From assembly GCF_026151205.1 (NCBI RefSeq), contig NC_087078.1, forward strand, positions 14,465,118 through 14,529,117: DNA of 64,000 nucleotides, written 5' to 3'. This DNA is from Bolinopsis microptera. Taxonomy: Eukaryota > Ctenophora > Tentaculata > Lobata > Bolinopsidae. This document shows positions 12,532 to 25,460 of this stretch, in pieces (the first letter of the stretch is position 1; each line of letters opens with the position of its first letter). Position numbers and translations under genes: made by a program. The notes beneath the pieces were generated by a model. It did no database searches, was not told where the DNA came from, and was given only the letters and a program-made list of their open reading frames with translations.

Positions 12532-15500
12532 GACATATTACCAACAAGGAGTGTGACTCAGCTCAGAGGTCACATGGTCACATGGCGGACACGTGTGACG
12601 TATATAAAGTGATATTTTACCTTGGAGTTTTAGGACAGGATCTGCTGTTAGAACCTGCAGCTGAAACGCAGTTTGTGTGCTTTCTGCCATCATCTTCGGT
12701 TTCAATTTGTTATCATTATCAGTGTTTGCAGTTTGAGATTCTATGGGATGCTTTAATGTGGTTGGTGGTGCTTGGTATGCTTTGCGAAATGGAGCATTCG
12801 AACGTTTATTTTTTTCCTTGGCTTCACTTTTTATAAATTTGTATTAGTATGGAATGAAATAGTATTTGAATTTTTATACGGCTGAATCCTTATTAATCTT
12901 TAATGTATAATGCATAATTTTAGGTGATATGACTGAATTAACGGTGTGGTAATACACAATCAGTCTCGCTTTCTTTAGCTTAATGTCAGTGTCCAATGTA
13001 ACTCTTTGCTGTTATTACTGTAAATTGAATATACTCTCCTATCGATGAGCATAACATATGACAGTGTGACGAAACCGATAACAGTTTGACGAACACAGTA
13101 TTTGTTGTCGAAATATTCTAATCCTCCGATCCTTGAGATTGTCATTACTTGTATTCTGTACTTCCATTTATATTGGATTCACTGTGATATTATTATAAAA
13201 ATATTGATGTAGTTAACGTTTGAGTATAAATTTAGATTCAGATTTTTGTGTCGTGATCCTGTCTCCAAATTCGGCAGTATCCAAGAAGCCCGACCATCAA
13301 GGATAGACACTAAATAAGCAACATTTTCTTATAAACTTGAGTAAGAATTAAGATGAGAGTCCCTAAATAAAAGTTAACCCTTACTCTGACCATAACCCTT
13401 ATCTTCAATCTTAAAGTTATTTTCCGCTTAGCCTTATTAGTTGGGCTTCTTGCATAATGCCCCGATAGCGACTAGGCTATGAACAATCTCATCACTAGAC
13501 TTAGAGTGATACAGTTAGAATCAGGAATCCTCAGGAATTGATGCAGCTACTGGAATTTTGAATGAATAATGGGTTTTCAATGAAAGACTAGACTGTGAGT
13601 GTGACTAGATCTGTACTGAGATCAAGTCGCTAAAAAGTTGTGCCCGGCTGTTAAGATGCGTACTCGGGTTTCAGCACGACAACTTACTTAACGGCCTATT
13701 TAATGCTCCAATTTTCCATGAATTCTAGAGATTATTTATTTATTATATTTCATTAAATTGTGGTGGTATTAATTTAACTACGTATAATGGGCTCCTTTTA
13801 ACTAGAGTATGGAAATTCAGGTTCCGATATTATGGAATACCTCCCGGTTTGAGACTCACTCAGGGCACAGTCCAAACCCAAACTCTCTTTGTACAGATAC
13901 ATTTTTGGACAGTAATTTCTATTGTAATTATGGACTTCAGAATTTTATGTGAATTTATATCTGGAAGATAACCAATTAAAACAAGTTAGTAAAGGGTTGT
14001 AAAACAATTGGGTTAAATAGGACTACAATATTAATTTAACTCTCATATCTCATAACTTAGTCTTAATGTCCATTTACCCCAATAATTGAAGTGGTAGCAA
14101 ATGTGGTGAGGGTCAAGCGATTAAATAGGATGATTCACGAGGTCGCTGTTCCGGTTCTCTCTCTCTCTCTCTCTCTGAAGAGATCATATATCAATACAAA
14201 TTTAATAGACCACACTAATTATACGGAATATAGGTATTAATTTCCTACTTCTAGATAACTTACGAACTAGAATCACTATAAGTATAATTTACTAACCAAG
14301 GAATAAGAATATAAAGTGGCGATCTGGTCTTTTCATATAGTGGAATGTCAACTAGAACTGAACCATCTTGCATGGTCATCCCGAGGATCTAACATAGTGA
14401 CGAACGGTTCTCGAGGAAGGAGGGGGGAATCAATCTGAAGTAAGATAATTATAAGTACGGAGCGTTTAAGGTGTGACAATAATCAGATTGGTTAAGTTAA
14501 ATAAAGGGAAAATCTATCGTAGGAACCTCTTAATGAAGACGTTATAAACTTACAAAGCAATACGACTGGTGGAGCTTAGGTGAGGACAGGCAGAGCAAGT
14601 GGGGTGGGTATCACCGTCATATTGCCTGGAAATTAATAACTATTAGAACTAATAATAATTAGTACACAGGAAATAACTATAATACTACAATCGTCAACGT
14701 TAACAAGTGGAAAAGTGCTATGATTATGAACGATGGATTAAGGTTTACGTAAGATTTTTACCTCAGGAAAGGAACTCCATAGCCTAATTCTGGAAGGATC
14801 TATCGGGAACAGGTAGTACTAGTAGTGCGAGGAATCTGATGAGATATTATGTATATTAACGGCATATTAAGCATTATACGACGGAAATTGATCTAAGTAC
14901 GAACTAATCTTTAAGGTCAACCTTTTGATACGAATGCAATCAATGACAATAACATGATCAAGAACTTAATCTAAATTACGAACCTATAATAGAAATGAGT
15001 AACATGTGGAGAGAGAACGGACACAGCAGAACAAGACCCCGGGCCATGATAGGAACAGGTGAATGCAGAAGGCGAAAGGCGGAAGGCGGAAGGCGGCGAG
15101 CAGCAGGCGAGCTCCCCTTTTTGTAGACTGCTGGTTGACAGGTCTTTGGGGAGTTGAAGGGGGAGTTGATTCTCATGGCACTCTTGTAACACCTCGGCTA
15201 GTTCGTCAACACAATAATCAAAAATCAATGCTGTTAAAATAATTGTAAGTATTCTTTTAACTATAAGTTCTAATAAATTTGAAACTTTAACAATCTTCGA
15301 GCCACTACTTTTCCCACCGGGAACGTCACAATTCCAAATAACTACTAATTTACAACGGCTTAAAATACTAACTACAGCTTCACGCCGTGGGACATTGCAA
15401 CCCTACCGATAAAGACTTCAAAACTAATCTGACTACCAGTCTAGACCGACTACCAGTCTTTTAGTAAAACTATTCTATAAATTACTATAATTATAATACA

Positions 15501-15590
15501 GGCCGTTAGATATTGCAAACCTGAGATATTGCAAACCAGTTCACCCTCAATTCACTATACCCCTACCTAACACCGGCCAAATGAAAAAGC
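12532..15590. other. Cornichon 3' flank and intergenic DNA
   Basis: The cornichon 3' UTR should occupy the first part, but no convincing AATAAA signal could be tied to it. A (CT)n microsatellite of about 10 repeats sits at 14158-14176. A purine-rich GGCGGAA stutter is present near 15070-15100. No gene is recognised. Confidence 0.5.
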
Positions 15591-15899
15591 TTTCCTAGCC
15601 GATCTCCTGTCTATAACGTATTACATAATATATAATACATTGTTAACCAATACACTTCAAGCGCGTGCTTAATCACTCAACACTGAAGCTTCGAGTTCGA
15701 GATTTTGTAAGGTAGGAGGTGCACGATACACGATAAAAACAAACTTTTCAAAAATGTGTACCATTGATTTCTAGGGAGTGTGAGCTTTTTCACAATACCA
15801 AATTTCTCCAAGATTGCGACGAGAAGCAAGCTTTATAATGTGTTGTGTCATTGGTCTCAAAACGCTATATTCCCGAAATTCGCGTTCGTGGACTGAGCG

Positions 15900-17060
15900 T
15901 TGATTATTGTGGGTTGAAGGAGAGTTGACGGATGTTACTCGTCTAAATTTCTTCGAAGTAGCGCACGTCGCTTTCTTCTCTATGGCAAGTGCTACGAAGT
16001 GGAAGAAGCGCGCGCCGGGCCAGACCATTAACAATGGTCAAGTAGGAGAGTCGTTAAAAAACATTATCAAACACCTATTGATAGTACATACTGTCCAATT
16101 TTAATAGACTGACCCGGCGCGCGCTACTTCGTAGCTGGTAGCACATGCCTCGGGTCACCATTGCATCTATTTCGAGAAGAAAGCTGCGCGTTCACCTAAC
16201 CATAACATATGCTTTCGCACCACTGCGAGCACACCTGTTTCATGCATGGTGGAGTGTGCTTGCTCTATCCAGAGCCCTTACGTTTGTTGACGGATGTTAC
16301 TCGTCTAAATTTCTACGAAGTAGCGCGCGCTGCTTTCTTCTCGACACTCGAGGCAAGTGCTACGATTCACATTGATTGACGATGTCAACCCTTCCAGATC
16401 GTTGCTCTGCGAAGCACGCACTTGCCATCAGACCGTGATATTTCTTACCTGAGGACCCCAGGCTATTATGTTCATTAACCGAATATAGATTTGGCGGAAT
16501 GACAGGCTGAGCGCGGCCCAGTAAGATATTTCGAGAAGAAAACGGTGCACGCTATACTTCGAAGAAATTTATAGACGAGTAATATCCGTCAACAATTACG
16601 CTTGCAGTGGCGCGAAACAAGTGCACCCGCAGTGGCGCGAAAGCACGTGGTTAGGCGAAAGCGTTTGCCACTGTTTAGAGTAAAGCCGAAAGCGATGCAC
16701 ACTTATATTTCGAAGAAATTTATGATTATGAACATAAATAAAATAGCCTGGGTTCCCGGCCCGGCCCCAGGTAAGTAAGAATAAGAGCTTATATTAAATT
16801 GAATGTGCTTTCGCATTTCGGTAAAAAGTTCATTGACGATGTCAATTCATGGCAGCTCGGCGCGGCACAGTAGCGCATTTTGCCGATCTCGCTGTGAGAA
16901 GCCTCATTGACTGCGCGGCGCGGCACAGTAACGCATCGCGCTACAAGGTAAAAAGATAACCGGTTTGTCGATTGTTAATGGACTAGCCGGGCGCGCGCTA
17001 TGTATCACACACGGTAAAAACTCATGAACGTATATTACTCTTTATCATGTATCACTCTCT
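15900..17060. repeat. GC-rich foldback-repeat island A
   Basis: A patchwork of modules also found at 41.6-45.3 kb. The module GGATGTTACTCGTCTAAATT (followed by TTCGAAGTAGCGCGC) occurs near 15930 and 16296 on the plus strand and near 16560-16600 on the minus strand. An inverted repeat spans 15991-16135 (GCTACGAAGT..GCGCGCGCCGGG against its complement). The 80-bp CCTGAGGACCCC...CAGGCTGAGCGCGG module is at 16446-16525. GCGCGGCACAGTA motifs recur near 16860-16950. No open frame is credible; this is non-autonomous mobile DNA. Confidence 0.75.
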
Positions 17061-18170
17061 AACATTTTTCCTCACTACAAATATTACCACTTCTGATATA
17101 ATAATGTATTTTTGTCCTTTCTGGCTATTATATAGCTGTTCCATCTCCAAGACCAAGCGCTAATGGGTAGCTCGATCTTCAGGTGATCGATCTGGAGATA
17201 TGAAAACAGTTTTATGATCTTTACATAGTCTCAGTTTTTTGGCATTTATTACTGATATTTGACGAACCGGTACTAAAATTACTTTAAGCGAAACTTTGAC
17301 TGGTCTTGTCTCTTTGGCAGATTCGAAATGTGGTTTTTCTTCAATCTGTTGAAAAATCACGTCAACTTTATTGCACAGGTTTTAGTTACTCAAAACCTGT
17401 ATAATCTCTATCAGGGGTTATAGAGGTACCAAAACTCTTCCACCCATGGCGATAAGTGATTTGGACCTAAACCTGATCAACACTCCTAAACCTTAAAAGG
17501 TCATGGAGTGCTTGTTAGTTGGGGGTCTAAACTGCTTTTTGTTGTGATGTGAATTTGTTGACTTTATTTTTAGTAGACCATTTATATATTTTTTTAAAAG
17601 AAAAAAAAGGGGGGACCCCCAACCCATGTAGCTGAGACTCCTCACAGCAAGTAGACCAAAGTGGCTCTTGCTTGTGAAAGGTGTATCAACTACCCGCCGA
17701 GGCGGTGGGTTGGGAGTCCCCCCTGGGATCATTTCGTCCGTAAAATTTTACACAATTTTTTTTATTTGAAAATTCAATTAATCATTATATATATAAATCA
17801 AGCGTTACATTTCAGCCATGCAAAATTACAATGACATATTTTGATATACTAAATGGTAAATGGTACTGCAATATAAGTTGCTTAATGTTTGGCCGGATGA
17901 CAACTAACGAGAAAAATAAACTTGATTATAGAATAATTAATTCGGCTGAACCAACACATAGCAAGAGCCACATTAACGTTGGGGCCGTCTACCAAATTTG
18001 AATGACAAACATTAACAAGAAATCAAACATATCATAAATAATTATAAGGATTTTGTTCATTACAATTCCGTCACAACTGATAAAGAAAAAAGAAAAGGAC
18101 AAGCAGATAGGAAATTGGACGGACAGAATTGTAACCAACAAAAATAAATTTCTGAGACTCATAAGACTGA
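17061..18170. other. Intergenic, probably including a LINE 3' UTR
   Basis: No gene is recognised. The right part (about 18000-18174) adjoins the end of an antisense LINE frame and is probably its 3' UTR. Short minus-strand frames at 17160-17360 and 17493-17732 have no recognisable motif. Confidence 0.4.
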
Positions 18171-18174
18171 TGAG

Positions 18175-19115
18175 CTAATCTGGCCAGACTGTATCGGCAG
18201 CCCAGAGGTACTTGATCAGTTTGGCCTTAAAAGTAGAAATCCGCTCTGACTGCCGGATACATACTGGTAGACTATTCCATTTCAGCATAGATCTATGAAA
18301 AAAGCTATTTCGGAGGGCATCCGAGCAGGGCACAGTGGTACTCATGTAAGTTGAAGTATCCGACATATCAATTATTTGAGCATTGTGCCTAGTGTATCGG
18401 GTGCCCTCTGGACGGCATAGGACTATATATGTAGGGAGCGAAACTGGAATTATGCTATTCAATATTTTATAGAAGGTCATAAGATCGTTATAAATAAACT
18501 TCTGTTCAACAGGGAGAATATTTAGTTTCTTTTGCTCTGTAGCAAGTTTATCGTCATTATAACTGGAGTAAGGTTCACCATTGATCCATTTAATAGCCCT
18601 CTTTTGGATAGCAACAAACTGTTGAAGATGAGTTGCAGATTGAGGGGACCATATGACAGAACAATGTTCAAATATAGACCTAATTAACGCTAAATAGAAC
18701 GATCTTTTCTGCCTTTTATCAGTAGTGAAATGACATGTTCTCTTAAGTAGTCCAAGTCTAGAGGTAGCTTTGGAAACAAGCGCTTTACATTGTGCACCCC
18801 AATTAAACCTGGAGTTTATTGCGACTCCTAAATCTGACTGAGAGGGCACAAAGTCAATATCACTTCCAGAAAGTTTATAAAAGAAGGTATTGAATGGCAA
18901 GTTATCCAGCACGTTTCTTTGCAGGGACACAAAGAGGGCTTTGCACTTATGTGGGTGGAACTTCATTCGATTTCTCACTGACCAATCATATAATCTGTTG
19001 ATGTTATTTTGGATTATGTGATGGTCAGGGTAACCAAGGATCTCCCTCCAAATTTTAGTGTCATCTGCATAAAGTGCGATATTGGTGCCTTCAGAGACAC
19101 AGGAGAACATGTCAT
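18175..19115 (-). mobile_element. Non-LTR retrotransposon (CR1/Jockey-like), 5'-truncated RT C-terminus
   Basis: A single open frame of 311 aa encodes the last part of a reverse transcriptase: NIALYADDTKIW holds the catalytic YADD box, followed by FHPHKCKALFVS, the thumb region and the LINE C-terminal module (RSFYLALIRSIFEHCSVIWS, KRAIKWI, SFFHRSMLKWNSLP). It is truncated just upstream of the YADD box at about 19115, the usual outcome of incomplete target-primed reverse transcription. The frame is intact and so probably a fairly young copy. It is related to the 58.9-62.3 kb element (shared KRAIKWI, PVSLP and LKWNSLP-type motifs) but not identical. Confidence 0.9.
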
Positions 19116-19360
19116 TTATAAATATTCAGAATAAAACAAATATTATCAGAATAAAACAAAGGAGTGTTATAAAGTTGTTGTACTCTATAAGTGTATATTC
19201 ACCTACAAGCATAACTGCTTGGCGTGATGAGGTACATCTTTGATTGGTCGAAGGTCTTTCAACAACACAGCATCATCATTTTCATAGTAGTCCCCGGCTT
19301 ATGACGGGTTCATAGCGGTATTAAACATGTTTTTCTGGGCCCAAACATTCTACGCTCCTA

Positions 19361-20710
19361 CTATGCTATTACTGGTCTCTTGACTAACTCCCAATCATCT
19401 GTCCATATGGTAGTGTTTCTGGACAAATAGATGGTATACGATGCCCTCAGGCTGATCTCAGCGATCTTCATGCAGGCCTTCTTCTTCTCTTTGTTCTTTA
19501 CGTTCAGGTGGTTCATAAATGTTGGGAGGCTATAGTTGTAAATGCCTCGAGCTCCCACTTCTACTGTCTGGAGCTTGCAAGCCCATCCGTTGGCTTCTAT
19601 CTCTTCTGTCAGCTGCTGATATCTCTTCATCTTTCGCTTCTCTTGATCAGCAAAGTTCTGCTCATTTCCACAAGTCAGCTCCATTAGATAAACCTTCTTT
19701 GCTTTATCTGAATAGATCACTACATCAGGTCTTAGTGGTGTAGCTGCAATGTGCTGCGGGAAGTTCCTCTGTCTCTCATCCTCATCAAATATTATCTTCC
19801 AGTCGTTGGCATCTGAAAAGAAATATCTTTGGGTCTTATGATGAGTTGGGTCAGCTAAGGTAACCTTCTCGCGCTTATTGCCTGCCTTGTGAAAGACCGA
19901 CGGTGCCCTCTTCGATTCCTTGGCGATGTCGGAATTAAACTCGTCAATCTGTGATGAAACAGTCTTCATGATTTCACGTAGGACCTGATCATGGCGCCAG
20001 TTGAAACGTCCCTGTCTTAGTGCAACCTTGCAGAACGTGAGGATATGATTAAGTGTCCCTTGTTTGCTGCAGAGTTTACAGTTTCCTGAAACGGCTTTAT
20101 TCCAAAGCTTTAGGTTGCTAGGTGTTGACGCAGTGTCATGGATAGCATTGACATGAAACTTTAACAGTTCCGGACTAAGTTGATAGATCAGGTTATTCCA
20201 CGTGGTGTCGAATGTCATTGTATTTTCCCATGTGAGAAAGAGGTTTTGCCGCTTTTTGTCAAAAAGTGAACAAATAAGTGTCTCTTCATCAAAGGTCCTC
20301 ACCATGTTGGTTAGCAGTTTCCTCTCTGATGTGTCCTCATATCTTGTCCCATAACCGAGGCCAGTTGTACCAACTGCAGGTTTTCCAACTAACTCTTGGA
20401 AGTAAAGTTGGCGCTGACGGTCTTTCAGCTCTTTGGGATAAGACCACATCTTCTGTGTGTCTGCAATAGCCTTATGGTTAGAGTACACTTTTTTTGATGT
20501 AGGGGTCACTAGAGTTACAAAGTTGGTGTCCCTTAATAAGTTGGATGACTTTGTACTCAGTGCAGATGTTTTTCAGCTGCAATCCTTTCTGGTCTCTACT
20601 CCTGTAGAGGACGGTGGTGGTGCAAGGATGCGCAATCCCTAGCCACTTCTTAAGGTATCTGTTACACAGTGCCTCAAGCTCTCTCACAAATGTGATGGGT
20701 AGGTTATATT
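19361..20710 (-). mobile_element. R2/NeSL-type LINE C-terminus with CCHC knuckle and restriction-like endonuclease
   Basis: The main frame (382 aa) follows, in order: a linker; the zinc knuckle CKLCSKQGTLNHILTFC (Cys-x2-Cys...His-x4-Cys); and a PD-(D/E)xK-type core RPDVVIYSDKAKKVYLMELT, the arrangement of the C-terminal restriction-like endonuclease of R2, R4 and NeSL LINEs. Upstream, 20478-20710 in another frame encodes ELEALCNRYLKKWLGIAHP, typical of the end of the RT domain in this group. The two frames are separated by a one-base slip in an A7 run near 20490-20497, so the copy is broken. The 5' part (fingers and palm) is missing. Such endonucleases usually give site-specific insertion; the flanks here are other LINEs, so the native target cannot be read. 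Confidence 0.85.
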
Positions 20711-21069
20711 CAAATCTCTTTATTCAACAATATTAAATCATTATAGAACCTAATTTGTGGCTTGATCGTTATGTTAGGGCTATTCTGTTAGCTGATGCTG
20801 ACAGGCACTGCATGGGGCAGAGACTTAGGACCATTACGCTGGAGGCTTACAATGACCCTTTTTGAACCCCATGGCAGTGCTAGTTTTATTATGGTACAAA
20901 TTGTAAATCGAAGTTATGAAAACGATCAAGTCACTCCTGTTTTACACTATCAACAGCTACTTAAAACAACCTAGATTGTTTCAACTCACTTTGAAGATTA
21001 AACTGTTAAGTGATGAGTGATTGGGCTCATTAAACATTTTAGTAGCGGAGACATGCGGATCAGCTTCTT

Positions 21070-23150
21070 GAGGTTCTAATAGTTCATTCAGACAAGAAGT
21101 TTTATTTTTTCAAATTTAGTCGTTCAAGCTGCCTGAGTTCAGAAAGTTTGCCAAAGGGGCCCAGGTATTCTTGTCACCTTTACCCTGAGACGAGAGAATG
21201 ACTTTTTTTACCTTTGATTTGAATACACCATGAGTGATTTCAAGGTCGTTCAGTGCCAACATCTGACGGAATGAATTCCAAAGGCAACTAGATTTGTAAA
21301 CGAAACTGTTTGAGGGCATGGTTGTTATAAGAAGAGTTTCTTTGCCGGGTCTTTTAGACAAACAGAAAAGTTCAAATAGTGCAATTGGTGTTCGATATTT
21401 AAAGACTTTAAAAAGTTCATTGCAGCAGTGATACGCGTATAAATTATGCAATGTCATGAGTGATTGACGGGCAAAAATTGGCTTGGTGTGCTCTCTCTCA
21501 AAGAATTTGCTAGTAAGTTTCTGTTCACTGATAGGTCTAGTCCTAGCACATGTCATAAATTTATCAAGGTATGCTTTTTTGTCACCAAACATGATACGAA
21601 CACACTTTTTCTGGGCTACAAATAGTGGTTGAAGTTTATTATTACTTGCACCTCCCCAAACGGTAATGCCATAAGATAGGTGACTTTCAAAAAGTGTGTG
21701 GTACAGGTCCTAATGGATAGATGATGGAATTTTATCCTTAATCATGTATAGCCTCCCAGAACAGGACGAGAGTTTTCTAACTAGTTTCTCTCTATAGGGA
21801 TTAAAAGTTAGGCCTTCGTCGACAATTACTCCCAGGAATTTCGTTTCCTGCACCTTTGAGAGAGGTAGGCCGTTGAGGTAAAGTCTATTTTCAATTAATA
21901 AAGATTGATCATCAAGTTTTCTTTTAGCTGTATTGAATTCTATGTAGCAACTTTTCTTGGCGTTAACATGTAATTTATTAGCCAATGTGTACTCGTGGAC
22001 TGATCGTAGGACCCTATTTGCATTATTGTAGGCCTCAGCTCTAGTTTTGGCAACTACAAATATGTTTGTATCATCAGCAAATAGGACATAGCTAGTGTTA
22101 TCGAGTTGAGAGTTTGTTAAGTCATTTATGTATATTAAAAACAGGAGAGGCCCAAGGCAGCTCCCCTGTGGAACGCCATAGAGAACAGGAAGTCTGTCTG
22201 ATACTTCGCCCAGGACGGACACACAAAAATATTCTTTAATTTACTTAAAATGAGGTCATGCGAAACGCTATCAAAAGCTTTCGCAAAATCAAAATATATT
22301 ATATCAGTCCTGGACCTGTTATTCAATGCAAGTGCAAGATTGTCCGTGAAAGGTATCATTTGGGTTGTGCATGAACGTTCATGAACAAAACCGAGTTGTC
22401 GGTCATCCAACAGATCAGAACATGCAGCGTATAATGCAGTCTTTATGCACCTTTCAAAGACTTTCATTACAAGAGATGTTAACGAGATAGGCCTGTAGTT
22501 CTCAACCGAAGACTTATCGCCCTTTTTGTGCACTGGTACTACAAGTGCCAGCTTCCAATCAGGGGGTATGCATCCGCTCGAGAAAGACAGGTTAAATAAA
22601 ACACTAAGTGGGTATGCAAGGCTTTGGGCACAGTTTTTGAGGACTCTCCCATGAATCCCATCAGGGCCAGGGGCCTTGTTAGGATTTAACTTTTTAAGAA
22701 TCAACAGAACATCTTCTCTACTAAACACAAGACTTGAAAAACAATCATCACGAAAATCTATGCCAATGCCATAATCGCTCTCTTGAGAAAACTGCTCATA
22801 AAAATATTCGTTAAAAAGGGCAGCTTGATCAGATGGATTGTTTCGAAAGCGATTATGATATTTGACAGTTTCAGGGATCCTGGTTGACTTTGATTTAGAT
22901 TTAACGTAGGTCCAGAATTTCTTGGAGATAAGAGCATCATCGGAGTCATCCTCAACACTGAGTCTCATTCTTTCGTCCATCAAATTTTTAAATTTTGTAC
23001 GAAATGCACGAAACTTTTGTTTATGAGACTCAGAGTTGCTCCCCTTATGCCTTATTCTCCATTTCTCCTTATTTCGTAGGAGACGATCACAGTCGGAGTC
23101 ATACCATGGGGGCTGGAACTGAGACTTAATGGTCTTTTTAGTCTTAGTAA
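21070..23150 (-). mobile_element. CR1/Jockey-like LINE, 5'-truncated and degenerate
   Basis: Pieces read from right to left: SQFQPPWYDSDCDRLL (about 23110), a linker, then 22983-22135 with the RT fingers (NPNKAPGPDGIHG, VVPVHKKGDKSSVENYRPIS, YFDFAKAFDSVSHDL). The frame changes at about 22220 with loss of some sequence, continuing GVPQGSCLGPLLFLIYINDL and the catalytic YVLFADDTN. An in-frame stop at 21710 interrupts the thumb (KIPSSIH), after which coding resumes (DLYHTLFESHLSYGITVW) to a stop at 21116. The endonuclease domain is missing. At least one frameshift/deletion and one stop make it inactive. Confidence 0.88.
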
Positions 23151-23489
23151 TATAAAAATTATCTATATAATTTACATAATCTCCGGGGAGACAGAGGGGC
23201 GAGAAAGAACTTTGTCAATGTAGACAGTTTAGATTTGAACTTGGAGCCGCAAGGCCAAGAGTGATTTTCAAAATATTGAATTTTTGAAGGGTTATTTTTA
23301 TATAGGGTCATTGTGACATTATGTGTATACTGTTTGAAACAATTTATTATAAAATGTATTCCAAAGGCTGATAACATGCTCTGATAAAAAATTATTTGAC
23401 AACCTTTTAATATTTCTATCGTTATTGCAGGATTTCAGAACTTCTTTTCCTTTTAATTGATTATCATTTCGATGTGTAATTTAATCATT

Positions 23490-24111
23490 AACTACACACA
23501 CTTATATGCAAGAAAGGTGGCTATGTTTCTATGAGACACAACAACATCCGCGATCTAAATGCAGAGCTGCAGCGTGAAGTATGCAGAGATGTAGTGACTG
23601 AGCCAGCATTGATACCCCTTGATAATGAAGAAATTGTTGGTACCAATGCTGATAGAGCTGCACCTGATGTATCCTCACGAGGTCTCTGGAGCACATTTGA
23701 ACGAACATTCTTTGATGTCTGTGTTACCCACCCCAACTCACCCACATATGACAAAAAGATATGGAACAGATCTATAAAGCTCATGAAATGAGGAAAATGA
23801 AAAAGTACAACAACAGAATCATCCAGGTGGAAAAAGGCACCTTTACCCCACTTATATACTCAACAAATGGTGGATGGGGTCCACAAGCCACAAGATACCA
23901 CAAGAGACTCGCTGAAAAACTATCCCAGAAGAGAGGAGAAGACTATGCGGCTATTATGTGTTACATGCGCACCAGGATTAGATTCTCAATCCTCAGGAGC
24001 ACCCTGATAGCGGTCAGGGGTGAGAGAGGGAGACGGCAATCGTATACATTGCCAGTCAGTGTAACTTCGTTTAACTTGATACCTGCCACCATGGACTATG
24101 AATGTTTCTAG
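23490..24111 (+). mobile_element. Retroelement C-terminal zinc/nuclease module, family 1 (frameshifted)
   Basis: Encodes CKKGGYVSMRHNNIRD, then DRAAPDVSSRGLWSTFERTF with FFDVCVTHPN, a pattern I know from the C-terminal part of invertebrate non-LTR elements: a Cys/His motif followed by a PD-(D/E)xK-like nuclease core. A frameshift near 23760 splits it; the second frame (23761-24111) continues IYKAHEMRKMKKYNNRIIQV and TRIRFSILRSTLIAVRGERG. The upstream RT is missing. It lies tail to tail with a related but distinct module at 24458-25460. The exact clade is uncertain. Confidence 0.7.
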
Positions 24112-24457
24112 ACACTATCCTTTTGATATTGAGATATTGGTATCTCAGATCACGTGTACATCGTTTCTTTTTTATGACACAGTAATTTATTGACACTCAC
24201 AGCTATAATTTTAATCATTGAATCAGTATTTTTATCTGTGCTCTGCGTAATGCATCACATGAATCAGTTTTTTAATCTATTAACTTATTACACATTTGTG
24301 CTCTGCTTTAGCATCACTTGACTATTTAATACAATTGTTTGTCCAGGCCATGACCTTATAGTCAGCCAATTGGCCATTGCTATATTATGTGTATATTGTT
24401 TGAATATTCTTTATCATTAACTATTTAAAAAAATATATATTATTTACATAAACAAAC

Positions 24458-25460
24458 TTAAGAGACCTCAAAGCTCGTCTTCTGAGGAATGAGATTGAAG
24501 GATACGTCATCCAGTCCAAGGTGCTGGGCTTTTTGTCTTACTCTGATTCCCCTGAGTGCTATGAGTGTGCTTCGTAGCAGATCAAACCTGAATCGTGTTC
24601 TGATGTGATTTTTGACCTGGCTCTTAGCTTCTTTTTTGTGGTCAGCTATCCTTTCAGAAATATGATCTACAAACACAGTGCAGAGTGGGCCCATACCTAG
24701 CCTCCGGGTGTTGTAAAGACTAGTGGGACAAAGGACCCTTTGTCTGACTGAAGTACTCTCTCCTCATAGAGATCTTTCTTCTCTTTCTCATGCGCACTGT
24801 AGATTTTATCTGGTGGCTTAAATGTGTTTGAGTCGCAATTAGGATGAGTGACCCTGATGTCAAAGAATTTTCTTTCGAATGGTGCATACAGTCCAACAGC
24901 TGCTACATCCAGACGGGCTTCATCCTGGGTGTTGGTCTTCCTGGAGAATGAAGTTGGTTGGACAGGTAGGAGTGCAGGTTCTATCCTTACATCCTTACAC
25001 TTTGCTTCTTGAAGGAAGAAAGCTGCAGTGTCTCTAATGGCATTGTGGCGCATGCAAACGTATCCACCTAATTTATAATTAAGGGAGTGGTAGACACTGT
25101 TTGCATGTCCGCAAGCACATTTAGAGGGCACTCCTTGGATCTTCCATCCATAGCGTAGGCGTATGCTGTCTTGGAACTCTTGCTTGTTTAGAACATAGTT
25201 GAGGTCCTTTAGAGGTAATGCTGAAAGCCATGTTGATGCTCCCTTCTCTCTTGCTTGGTTAAGTGGTTCTTAAGAAGATGATCTGACCCATTATAAAGCA
25301 CCTTGAACCTTTGTGATAGAAACTCTTCTTTCTGTTTTCTCAGTTCTTCTTTCTTTTTTTTCTTTTTTTTCTCTTTTTTTTCATCTCGCCCACATCCAGC
25401 TTGGTTATATATTACAAAGGGTTTTATTTTTTCCCCAGTTTTAAAAATTTGTACCATTTT
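24458..25460 (-). mobile_element. Retroelement C-terminal zinc/nuclease module, family 2 (frameshifted)
   Basis: Reading right to left: a lysine-rich segment at 25457-25270, a frame change near 25220, then LPLKDLNYVLNKQEFQDSIR and LRYGW, CACGHANSVYHSL, GGYVCMRHNAIRD, and the nuclease-like core ARLDVAAVGLYAPFERKFFD IRVTHPNC. A further frameshift near 24697 precedes MGPLCTVFVDHISERIADHK and RTRFRFDLLRSTLIALRG, ending at 24458. The EFQD...LRYGW and CxCG...H...RHNxIRD signature is typical of this retroelement C-terminus. It is about 45% similar by eye to the plus-strand copy at 23490-24111, so two families are present. Confidence 0.72.

Noticed and set aside
14971-15228. Minus-strand open frame with VDELAEVLQECHEN
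   Set aside because: It looks protein-like for a few residues but turns into GGCGGAA stutter, with no splice signals or family motif.
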